Source: Puffinus mauretanicus
Taxonomy: Eukaryota > Chordata > Aves > Procellariiformes > Procellariidae
Length of the DNA stretch: 64,000 nucleotides
Direction: 5' to 3'
Assembly: GCA_023333565.1 (NCBI GenBank)
Contig: JAJKFH010003083.1
Coordinates: forward strand, 124,001-188,000
Both the position numbers and the translations under genes were made by a program. Positions 37,860-47,569 of the stretch are shown here, piece after piece. Numbering within the stretch: position 1 is the stretch's first letter; each line of letters starts with the position of its first letter. Under the pieces are notes generated by a model that was not told the origin of the DNA, ran no database searches, and worked only from the letters and a program-made list of their open reading frames with translations.

Positions 37860-37965
37860 GTCAATATTTATCTCTCGGATCAATAAAACTTGATGTTCAC
37901 CTCAGTGAAATCAATATCTGCTTAATTTAAGTATCGCTGCTCCTTGGCTCAAGTCTACTTCTCCC
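37860..37965. promoter_or_regulatory. Candidate enhancer with paired ATCAATA sites
   Basis: ATCAATA occurs at 37879-37885 and 37910-37916, 31 bases apart in the same orientation. This is the core bound by ONECUT/HNF6-type and some PBX/CUT homeodomain proteins. A related TCAATATTTA lies at 37861-37870 and TTAATTTAAG follows downstream. Support is motif-level only. Confidence 0.25.
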
Positions 37966-37969
37966 CGTT

Positions 37970-39990
37970 TCCAGGACCTAATTTCAGTGCTTAAGATTTC
38001 AAACTTGATCATCACCCAACCTGATCACTGCATTTCCAGAATTTTTACCGTGGGCTCAAATGCAAAAAAGAAAAAAAAAAAAAAAGTTATTCCCTTCATT
38101 GAGCACTATTTCCCTTGGCGCTGGAGACCGTCTGTGTAAGTATGTTTGCCTGCCTGCTCTCTGACAGGCCGCTAGCAACATGCTCACTCGCAGTGGCACA
38201 CAGAATAAGCCAGGAATAAAGGCTTCACTACTGATGCTTCTCTCCTAAGCATCATGAGAGTTTTGCAAGTTACCTAGTAATTATTCACAGAGGAAACAAA
38301 AGCAAGAAAGTCTCATTGTTGCAGCACTAAACTCTTGTATGTTAGCAGGACACCGTCTGAAGCTGGATTTTCCATAAATCTAAATCTTTATCTAAGCCAG
38401 GGTAAAAGTAAGGGGGCCTGAGGAGGCTGTAGTACAGCCAAAAGTAGGGGCAGAAGGGTTAACAGAGTCGTTGGCGTCCTTATTAGCGTCTCATAGGTGC
38501 TGAAAAAAGTGTTTTATCCGTTAATGTCCTTGTTAATACCTGGCTTCTTGTGAGTCCTTATCAGATTGTTTTTATAAATTGGCAGAGTGTTATCAGTGGT
38601 ATCTGCACCCAGTCTGAATCCTAAAGATCCTGAGCTTTAGCACACCTATTAACAACAAAGCATAGCACGCTGGAAACTCTGGCTGCTTTTTCATGTCAAG
38701 ATTTCTATACTGCCCTGCAAGGAAATTTCAGCTGAATCCTTAGAAGGGCTCTGTACCAGCACCGAGCAAGCCCACGTAGATTACCCCTTCTGCTGGAATT
38801 TGAGCATCAATTGCCAACGTATTCCTCTTTTTTCTCCCCTCCACGGCTGGACCTGGGTGTTTTGCTAGCCCCTATTACACCAGGAAGCTCATTTTATCCT
38901 TTAACCTTCATCTCTCCTTCTTCTTTTGCACAAAATTGCAGGAAACTATTTTCAGGTTTGCTAAACCAAAGGATGTTTTGGCTGCCAAACTGCATCAAGA
39001 GGAAAGAAAGAATGTGCTTTCATTTGGCCTTATCACAGAACTGATAATAACATTATTATATATGCAAAGAACTCCATGCTGCTTTATCTGCAACAGCAGA
39101 ATGACACATGCAAATATACATATGAAAGGCCTGAATATCTCAAGCTGCCGATAGTTCAATCAAGAATATTATATCCTCAAAATACAAACCCAATGATTTA
39201 CTTACGTCAAGTGTACTAATACCTTCTTGGTAATTTTCTGTTTTCCTTTAACAAGCCCTGTCAGGATCAGTCTTCGGTTTTCAGGAAAATAATCTGAGAA
39301 GGAAAGATTCACTTTCTAAATACTTTGCAGCCTTGATAATGAGAAGCCTGGTACAGACTAGGATTATTTACCATTTGTTGTGCTTCTACACAATAAAATT
39401 TTAAATATCATTCAAACTCTGAAACATTTTATCATAGTATCTGCTGCCAAAATAAAAAGTTTGAACAAACTTAACTGGTATTTAAACAGATATATCTTCA
39501 AATCATGGCCCAGTATAATTGTTTCCTACAGGGTATCTCAGAAAATGCACTGTCCTGTAACCAAGGGTTTGTTTTGTTTTGCTTTCAAGTTCCTGATTTT
39601 ATCCATATTCTTTTTGTTTTTTTTCCTACCCCCCCCCTTACATTTGGCAACACCCCCCACTCACAGGACCTTATCTATGTGTTACCAACACTAAGCTTTT
39701 AGAGTATTCTGGTAACGTATTCTATTTTAGGACTCAATCCTATAGCAGATCAAGCCATTGCTCGCATGGCAGAGTAAATACACAACCTCAAAGACTGTAA
39801 CTCAATTACATCTGGATTTCTCATGCAGATATTTCACCTCTCCATTTACATTCTCATTATCTCTTCTATTGAGAACACTTGCACCAGCCATCCTGGGGAT
39901 GGATTTAGGTAAAATATACTCAGATAATTAGGAAACCCCTGGAGCAGCGGGGCTATTCTAAAATAATCATCACAGAAAAGTACATTTACA
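37970..39990. other. Non-coding DNA with small repeats
   Basis: A15 lies at 38071-38085. An 8-bp stem with a 7-base loop (TGATGCTT / AAGCATCA) sits at 38232-38254. Three copies of GTCCTTRTYAR occur between 38476 and 38564. A tract of nine Cs (39629-39637) after a T-rich run is followed by six Cs at 39653-39658. Open frames are short and unrecognised. Confidence 0.6.
38476..38564 (+). repeat. Three GTCCTTRTYAR motif copies
   Basis: GTCCTTATTAG (38476-38486), GTCCTTGTTAA (38526-38536) and GTCCTTATCAG (38554-38564) share a seven-base core and a degenerate tail. The third contains CTTATCAG, a GATA-factor core on the other strand. This may be a small homotypic binding-site cluster. Confidence 0.3.
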
Positions 39991-39999
39991 GTTTCAAAT

Positions 40000-41110
40000 G
40001 GCACGGAAGAAAGACTTATACCCCAAGTTTTAATCTTTTGCTGACCAAACATGACCCATTCAGACGTGCCCCCATCTCCAGTCCATTTTTTGTGTTCGCC
40101 AGGGACCCCGCTGGCCCCCAATGGAGGGCAACTTTCTGTGCCGAGGCTGTGGACCCACATGCTCCCTCCTCTTCCCAGCAGGACACATCTGCACCCAGAG
40201 CATCTCCCTTTCAGGGACACATCAGGGAAGGTGGGGGCGGTGGTGGTATCCCAAAACAGCAAAGACACTGGCAGAAAAAGCCCTGCCCCCCAGAGGGGGA
40301 AGCACAATCACTACCCCTGCTAGTACACACCAAAGAAATACAGCCAGGGGAGGCAATTAATTTTATCAGACTGCAACTGTCTAAAAGCCGTCCATCAGAG
40401 GAGTGACACAGGTGCCTACCCAGCCTAAGCGCAGGTGTCGAGGGCTGGGCTTTGTGCCCTAGGGTTGCCGAGACACCCAAGTAAGGCTGGAATTCGTAAC
40501 ACAGGCTCCCCAGGACACCCACACTCCCTGAAGCATCCAGAATAACACCAGACACGGTGCCTACCCATCATCACTCCCCCGAGGTACGACTCACCCGACT
40601 ACATTCAGGCCCCTGCGGGAGGACTACTTGCATTTGCCAGGAGAGATGCTTGAGTTTCTGAACAACTCAGCGCCCCGGGGCAGACGCCCTGGTCCTTCCC
40701 TGCGGACAGGGGAAGGCACTGCAGCCTTCATCAGGGCTTACAGATGAAGATGAGAACCGTGCCTGGCACAGCATCTCTCTCCAAGCAAAAGCCCCACTTC
40801 AGGGAAGGTGTTAGACATGGTGGTGGTGTGTCCGGGCCCCAGGGCCTGAGCCCAGTTAATGATGAACCAAAGCTGCATACAGGACTGCATTAAATCAGAG
40901 GAGCCTCCCCCCTGGACAAGGGTAATGGCCCAGGCTCCTCCTGCACTCGGCTGGGATGCTCCGGCACCTCCAGACAGTGACAAACCACATCTCCAACCAG
41001 GCTGCATAAATCACTTCCCGGGTGTGCCTGCCCCTTTTTTCCGTCTCTGAAGGGAGCCAAGAGAACAACCTTGGCACTAGAGGCTTGACTTTTAGTTAGC
41101 TACTGCGAGG
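40000..41110. other. GC-richer patch, no gene recognised
   Basis: GC content and CpG frequency rise here, for example around 40560-40720 with about eight CpGs and a GCCCCGGGGC palindrome. As a result both strands are open at once: a 153-codon minus-strand frame at 39846-40307 and a 122-codon plus-strand frame at 40038-40406 overlap. Neither translation resembles a known family. CpG density is lower than in a true CpG island. Confidence 0.5.
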
Positions 41111-41299
41111 TGAGCCGAATCTGGGACAGACTGTCAAAATGGCAAGCAATTCATTATTCATGCACTGAGAAGGTGATGCCAGGGTTGCAAAGCATAAAGT
41201 CTATACAGCATAGACCTGGACTGCCTCCAGGACGTTGTTTTGTCTTGTTTTTCTCTGGCTCCCAGTGTTATTCTTCTGTCTTTCATCCATGCCCTTCCT

Positions 41300-41570
41300 A
41301 GTATAACCATTTAATTGGGTGATTGGCAGGGTATGGCTCCACAGGACATGATGAGATGATGTATCAGCTCCGCTGCCAAAAAGGCTGCCCCCTCCTTCCC
41401 AATCTGCCTCCTCCTGCCTGATCGCTGCTGCTGCTACCTTCTGCTGGCTCTAGCTCTAGCAAAGCCCTGCCTGAATGCACTAACATGATGGAAAATAGCA
41501 ATCAGGCAAAAGAAAATTAAAAAAAAAAAGGCAGATAATCTTCTGGCATTTCATTGAACTGGCTCATGGC
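41300..41570. promoter_or_regulatory. Candidate conserved enhancer block
   Basis: TTAATTGGGTGATTGGCAGG at 41311-41330 combines a homeodomain core with an inverted CCAAT core. Downstream come TGATGAGATGATGTATCAGC (about 41349-41368), a CAG/CTG-rich segment with four CTGCTG-type units, and AATAGCAATCAGGCAAAAG (about 41495-41513). The mixture of balanced composition and clustered motifs is typical of conserved non-coding DNA. Not tested by alignment. Confidence 0.3.
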
Positions 41571-41724
41571 AGGGTGCAGTGGGAGGCCCGGGCCAGCGCA
41601 AGGCAGGCGAAAACAGTCAGGGGGAGAGGAGAGGAGGGGTGCAGGGCAAAGGGCAAGACACAGCTCTCCTCTCTCTACAGGAACAAGCCTTCAGATGAGT
41701 TCTGCTGCCTTCGCTGTCACCAGC

Positions 41725-41800
41725 CCACCTTACCCAACCAATCAGCTCCTAATTAGTAGCTTGACTGATCACTGTTTACTTAATAGGTCTGGCAGGGGAA
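41725..41800. promoter_or_regulatory. Candidate regulatory site cluster
   Basis: A CCAAT box inside AACCAATCAG (41737-41745) lies 4 bases before CTAATTAG (41749-41756), a perfect 8-bp homeodomain palindrome. TGACTGATCACTG and GTTTAC (FOX-like) follow. Confidence 0.3.
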
Positions 41801-44440
41801 GAAAATCGAGAGCGGCCATGTACAGACTCTACCAGCCCAGAGAGTCCCGGCACCCGGGGAGGCCAAGGCTCACGGCCCCACTCACCGTCACGCTATAGTC
41901 ACCGGGCAAGAGAGGTGTCTTGGCTCAGAGGGCTAACCAGTGCTGGAGAAACTCATACCCTTGGGTGAGACTGAAAGGTGAGAGCCACCAGCTCCTCACA
42001 GCTCGGAGAAGGACCACAGCTATTCTGGCTGAGCTCTCTCATTTTGCCCGCAGTGTCTATCCTGAACCCTCAAACAAGCCTCGCCGTAGGTTTAATTCAA
42101 ATGGGTACACTCCCATTAAAAGTTTGGGTTCTGATGATAGAGCAACTTCTTAACAAAAACATACACCTGAAAAATTCCCAGCCAGCCCTCACCATTGATC
42201 CGCTCATAGCTCTTTCTGCAAGGTGATTTGTCATTAAACCCCGAGACAAGAGGGATTCGAGGCTTTGCCCAGGATGACCCAGGAAATTTTAAGAGGTCAG
42301 AAACTGAGTTCAACTCCTTTGGGTACTAGACCAGCAGCTTAATGAAAAAAACATCTTTTCTCTTCAGAGGGGTGTTGGGAACAGCTTTATGTTCATGTTT
42401 CTCTCAGTAACATGGGCTTTCTTCAGCAAACCCGATCTGGGACTGCTCTGAAGCAATCCAAAACTATCTATTTCCGCAGATTTCTCATGTAATTATTTTC
42501 CTTTCCTTAACTTTCTATTCTTTCTTTCCCCTGCAGCATTTGTGAACACTTTTGTTTTCCTCACTCAATTAACGATCCCTTTTACTTTCTGTGCTGTACT
42601 TTTTATTTCTCCCTGCTGTACTTGAGGAGGTTTGTATCTATATGCTACAACATTATTTGTTAACGACAAGCTATCCCTCACCAATTACTTCGCTGGGGTT
42701 TTACTACCCTGTCATTATTTTATCTCCAACAATCTGCTGCAACTTTTGGCTGGAAAGAGAATAAACAAAACTTGCTGTATGGCTATGCCCTGGGACCCTC
42801 AATAAAGAAACGCAGAGCTCTTCCCAACCAACACACCACCATTTCTTCCCACAGCGTATTACCTCCAGTCACCACTACATCCGGAAAAGACTTGAGAAGA
42901 TCACTGGGAGAGGATTAACAGTTGAATTTTCAGCCCCAGAGATCGAGATATGCCATTTTAGGTTGCGTTATTTTGAGTAACACTTGCCAAGGGCACTGAA
43001 GAGCAAGTCAACTTAATTATGAAAGACAGGTCATTGATATGACTTGTAACAAATAAATCAGTGCAGCAAGTACAGCATTCAGAGTAGTAGTATTTATCAC
43101 TGCACAAAAATATACCATTATTTAGTATGATGACAACATGACTTTTGGAAGGCTGAGAACACCCCTTCCTGGTGTTTCCATCTCTCACTGTCTAAATCAT
43201 TCCCTCCTGCCGTTCCCCGCTCTCTCTCCTACAAGGGTAGCCAGCTTTGCACCACGTCAACTCTTGAACACCAGCATCCATTTTGCAGAAGAGTCCTTCA
43301 GCAGCACTTGCTATGGATGCACTAGCCTATATCCTTATCCTCATTCTTCTGAAGGCTTCGCACACATGAAAGAACCTTACTAGCGCCCACAGCATAGTTT
43401 TGGGATGATATTTCTGAAGCCCTCTCTGCTGCCCTGTGTCTTACTGTGAGGACACCAGCCTGTCTGCTGGGTGGCCTGAGGCTCAACCTCCTTCAAAACC
43501 TACTCCCTGCTCCAAGAAACCATCTAACCCCTCAGCTGTATTCTCCCTTCTCTCCTTACACCCAGTTTCCCCTCTAGCACCTCCAACCAACTTCACATAC
43601 CTTCATCAAACCCCCTCTTAAAGACGTCTATCAGCAATAACAAGAAGCGTAAAGACATGAACTTTAATAGAGGATCTAGAAATATGTTAAATATTGTGAA
43701 TCTCCCTCAGTGAAAAGAAAAAAATGAAAACATCCCAAATTCTCTGTTTTACTGTCAGTAACATCTCCACTCTAATTGCTCAGTTCCTGTACAGGGCAAC
43801 CAGCCTTCAGTATGCTTCAGTACTGATATTGCCTAAGGAACCCCCTTCCCTGCTCACTGAACTGGTGAGGGCTGCTGGCTCCACCTAGTAAAAATGGCTT
43901 AATTCAACTTCGAGAGGAGCACCCTGCCCCATCCACAGCTGAAATGCTTCTTCAAATTTTCCAGCAATTAGGCTGTAAACACTTCACTTCAGTCAACTGA
44001 GGAATTCCCTTTGAGTTTATAAACTAAATGGCAATTTCCTTGTTCAAAAGAGGAAAACACTGGGAGCAGAATAAATTAATTTTTTCATGCATAGAGGGAA
44101 AGGACAGAGGAAGAAGCCCCTGTTGTCTCCTGCAAGGAAGCCAAGTCCTAGATTGCTGCGCTGTCTTTCATGTATTAAATACAACATCTGTTCCCATGTT
44201 TTGTCCATATGGAGCCAGGCTGCAATAGGTGCGGCTCCATCCGCCATAAAGCTTAAAAAGACGCGTTTATTAGAACAACTACTGAGCAGATGAGAGTGGG
44301 CAGGGAGGAGAAAGGAGCACTGTCATCTCCTCATCTAAATACAGGTGATGCAGCAAAAGCTCTCAGAGAAAGCCTAGAATAACTGAATAAGATGGCTTTT
44401 TTCACCCCTAGCGTATATTCTACCTGTCGATTCTTTTCAA
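41801..44440. other. Non-coding DNA, no gene seen
   Basis: The first 300 bases are still GC-richer with open frames in several registers. After that the sequence is AT-rich and pyrimidine-biased (43100-43620) without a recognisable gene. Confidence 0.6.
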
Positions 44441-44449
44441 TCCCTTAAC

Positions 44450-44665
44450 GTTCGTAAATCAAACCAGTTAAGGTAAACCTAACCTATTTAGATTTGTTAT
44501 TTAGTGTTGTAAAACTAATCAAGGTTTAGACTAATTACAGAACAATACATAAACATCAAAGGAATTGCCAAGTGGTCTTAATGCCATGTCTAGTTGATTT
44601 ATGCCCATTATTTTGGGGAGAAAAGGTCAATTGCTTACAGTGCAACACTGAAACCGTGTTGCATT
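44450..44665. promoter_or_regulatory. Candidate conserved enhancer block
   Basis: Within about 200 bases there are CTAATCAAGG, TAATTA at 44532-44537, AACAAT at 44541-44546 (SOX-like), TAAACATCAAAGG with ATCAAAGG at 44555-44562 (TCF/LEF-like), and further CATTA cores. The block ends in an 8-bp perfect stem-loop at 44641-44663. Frequent stops rule out coding. The combination of SOX, homeodomain, FOX and TCF/LEF cores suggests a developmental enhancer. Conservation was not tested. Confidence 0.35.
44641..44663. repeat. Stem-loop TGCAACAC / GTGTTGCA
   Basis: TGCAACAC (44641-44648) and GTGTTGCA (44656-44663) are exact reverse complements around a 7-base loop. The stem can extend by a G-T and an A-T pair. 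Confidence 0.55.
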
Positions 44666-44669
44666 TTAT

Positions 44670-46190
44670 TGAGGGGCTTCCTAGGGAAGGGTGAGAGCGA
44701 AGGACGAAAGAACAGATTTCAAGGAAGCTGGTTTTGGTGCGTATGAAGCAAAGGCATGGTTTCTTATTCTCCTCTAGCTCAATACGGTTTTTGTGTAACA
44801 GAATAAATTTGGAATTTATATACTACAGCTTCTTTCAGATTCAGGGTAATCAAAAGCGCTTTACAAGCCTCTTCCTTACCATGCAACAACTGGGCAGGCA
44901 AATGCAGCAGCCGTCCTGCATGCAATAATAGTTAACACAGCCTGGAACATATAAACCCATTTTATCAAAACAGGCAATGTTGGCTTAGAGAGGATATGGG
45001 CATTACCTGAAATGTTTAATGAAATATCAAGGCCTTCAGTGAGTAAAGGAAGCTAAAAGGATTGCTTTCCGACGGCGTGCCTATCTCGGGAGAACACCCT
45101 ATACCGCACTAAGAGCAGTATATGAAGGCAAGACTCCCCCACTGCCCCCCACACCGCACCTGGTTTCTGAGCCACTTGCTTCACGCGTGACCCAGCTCTG
45201 TTCCCCAAGCCTACCTGCATGGTGTTCAGTTCACCATGGGTTTACCTTGCAAGGTGGAAAACGAAATGACTGCTTTCACATACCTACCGCGTATCTCAGA
45301 TAACCTGTGCATCCTTCCAAGTGCCTGGTCCTGACAGTAACACCCTGAAATGACTAGCACAAAATCAGAGGTGCGGCAGAGTTGCTTAAGAAAGAGGAAT
45401 CTACTCAGGACAGAAGATGCTGGGATAAATTTCCACCATTGTAATCCCCTCAGTGTTGAATACCAAAACTTTTTAATTTAATGAACTTTTTTCCCCCCAC
45501 CAAAACAGGCAATGCTACATGCATGAAAATACCGTAAGTTGTAACCTTGTTTGCTGCCAGAGACAATTCACATCTGTGAAGCAAACCCTAAACAGGCCCA
45601 GTGGCTGCAGCTAGGCACGACTACTGGTGCGAGATCTGTGCGGGATGGAGCAGATAGGAGTCTGGCCAAGCCCCCCATGCTTCCTTGGCAGTATTTTCAG
45701 GTTTTCCATCCTGCTGCCTGTGATCCCCTATTACAGACTTAGCAGAAGCTGTAATGGGAGCCCGTAGCCAAACCCAGGGACACCCATGAGTACAATTCTC
45801 TAATGTATCTTACACTGCTGCTGTTTCTCCGATAATGAGCTAGACAAGAGATTTCTTGCTTGGAGCCCTGCCTGGCACCATGGACTCCAGACTTCAGAGG
45901 AAGTTATGTGGGTGCTTCTGCCGGGATGTGCTTAGAGATAAAGACAATACAGACGGATTGAGAGCTTGTCCTTCTGGTTTTGTTTTGCCTCTCCCTCCAG
46001 CTTCTCTTTAATTGGATCTTGATGATCCTTATCTCCTTCCAGCCTTACTTTGCCTTTTTATTTTTTTTCTCCAAGCTTTTTTCCAAAACAGTTTTCAATA
46101 CTATTCAAAAGAGCAACAACTACCTACCGTAGCACGCTGTGGGCAAGGTATTCCAGTGGTGTAAATCACCACGCACCATTTTATACCAGC
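44670..46190. other. Non-coding DNA, no gene seen
   Basis: Mostly AT-rich, with a slightly GC-richer segment at 45060-45330 that has several CpGs. No frame above about 65 codons and no recognisable product. Confidence 0.6.
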
Positions 46191-46194
46191 TGAA

Positions 46195-46480
46195 TGCCTG
46201 GCCTGTCTTTTTAATGGATAGAAACAAAATAAAAGCATGGCGAGCTTTCATTAGGATAATTAAAATAGAAATACAGCACACATGAAAAAGCAAATCTGCT
46301 CAAGATATTAAATTCCGTATTACTCTGCATCAAACGCAACAACTTATGAAGTTTAAGGATTGTCCTCACATATTTTTTCTGCTTTTGTAAAAATGCAATA
46401 TTCAGTTATGAAACACTTGACATACATTGAATCCACCCAAATTTAAAAGCAATTTATCCTAAGGGGCTTAGTTTGTGCTT
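46195..46480. promoter_or_regulatory. Candidate conserved enhancer block
   Basis: AT-rich sequence with TTAATGG near 46211, CATTAGGATAATTAAAA starting at about 46249 (an OTX-like GGATAA joined to TAATTAA), and several AATTTA and CAAT cores. It is non-repetitive and not open in any frame. Motif-level inference only. Confidence 0.3.
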
Positions 46481-46688
46481 TTAAAACAGCCTGCTATTTT
46501 TGGTGTACCCCTGAGATGCAGGTGAGCAGAAGCTAGGCGCAGCACAGGGCGAGTAAAACATGAACACACTGCAATAAATCTCTGCTCAACAGAGCCTCCC
46601 GGGCTGTGTTTCAGCATACCAGTTTCTGTGACGGATCCCCCAGAAGGTGGCTGTGAGACTAACTGGCATCAGGTGGAGCATAAGAAAA

Positions 46689-46717
46689 GGCGGGGGTGGG
46701 GGGGGGTGGGGGGAAGG
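46689..46717 (+). repeat. G-quadruplex-forming G tract
   Basis: Runs of 5, 9 and 6 Gs (46692-46696, 46698-46706, 46708-46713) are separated by single Ts. The nine-G run can supply two G-triplets, giving the four tracts needed for a three-layer quadruplex with very short loops. It is the strongest such motif in the window. Confidence 0.8.
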
Positions 46718-46940
46718 CAACTTTTTGCCTACATTTCAGGTAGGGTAAATGAAAACTATGGCCTGACAACATGGCATTTACTCTGCCTCCTTTTACACAG
46801 GTATCACTTAAATTTCTCAAATTAAGCTGCTGCTGCTTCTGAATCAGAGAGGAAACAAATCTCTTTAATGAAGATTTTGTAACTGTTTTCAAATATCTGC
46901 ATTAAAGCAAACAAATCCTTTCTACAGTATTTGAGATACT

Positions 46941-46978
46941 ACTTAAGTTTCTCAGATGAACTTAAGTTGCTCAGATAA
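46941..46978 (+). repeat. Tandem 19-bp duplication
   Basis: ACTTAAGTTTCTCAGATGA (46941-46959) is followed directly by ACTTAAGTTGCTCAGATAA (46960-46978), with 17 of 19 bases identical. Confidence 0.75.
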
Positions 46979-47521
46979 ACCTGTCCTAGCCTGGGCAGGA
47001 ATAAGTTAAGAAACCAGTATGGCTGAAACCTATGGGGTTACTTGAAAGTTACAGTTGTCCTGGAGTCACTAAGCCACTGATGCAAAAGCGCAGATTTGCA
47101 GGCCTCCTCAGAGAGAAGTGTGCTTTCGTGAAAGCGTTCAATATTGAAATAAATAATTACATGCTTATTTGGAATCAAATTACCGAAGGCTCAACCTCCT
47201 TTTGAAGGGCGGAGGCTTCCCATTGAAAGAGATAACCATGTGTTTTCCTAGGCTTTTGATGTTGAAAACCATTCCAGAAAAATTCCAGGCAAAACTGAAA
47301 TTACAGCAGTGTGAAATTGCCCTCAAAGAAGCGTTTATACAGCTGCATATTTATTCTGACGGTTTAGCTCCCTGAAATTCACACTTGTTCTCTGTCATAT
47401 GAGATTTTCAAAATGTTCACTGCAGATTTCACCAGTGTGGAAATCGCACTTGTCTGCCGGTAGTTTAGAAGATCAAGAGGCAGCACTGAGTGAATTCCCA
47501 TAGCGGTGTCTTGCTTAATTG

Positions 47522-47561
47522 AATTCTGCAGTTGCCCCTTCAATTCTGCAGTTGCCCCTAA
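47522..47561 (+). repeat. Tandem 20-bp duplication
   Basis: Two adjacent 20-bp units start at 47522 and 47542. Their first 18 bases (AATTCTGCAGTTGCCCCT) are identical and only the last two differ. The near identity points to a recent duplication. Confidence 0.8.
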
Positions 47562-47569
47562 ATTAAATA

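Noticed and set aside
39846..40307. 153-codon minus-strand frame
   Set aside because: It lies in a GC-richer patch where the opposite strand is also open for 122 codons. The translation resembles no family and is Gly/Pro/Cys-rich from composition.
40560..40720. Possible CpG island
   Set aside because: About eight CpGs in 160 bases and moderate GC fall short of island density, and there is no sign of a first exon.
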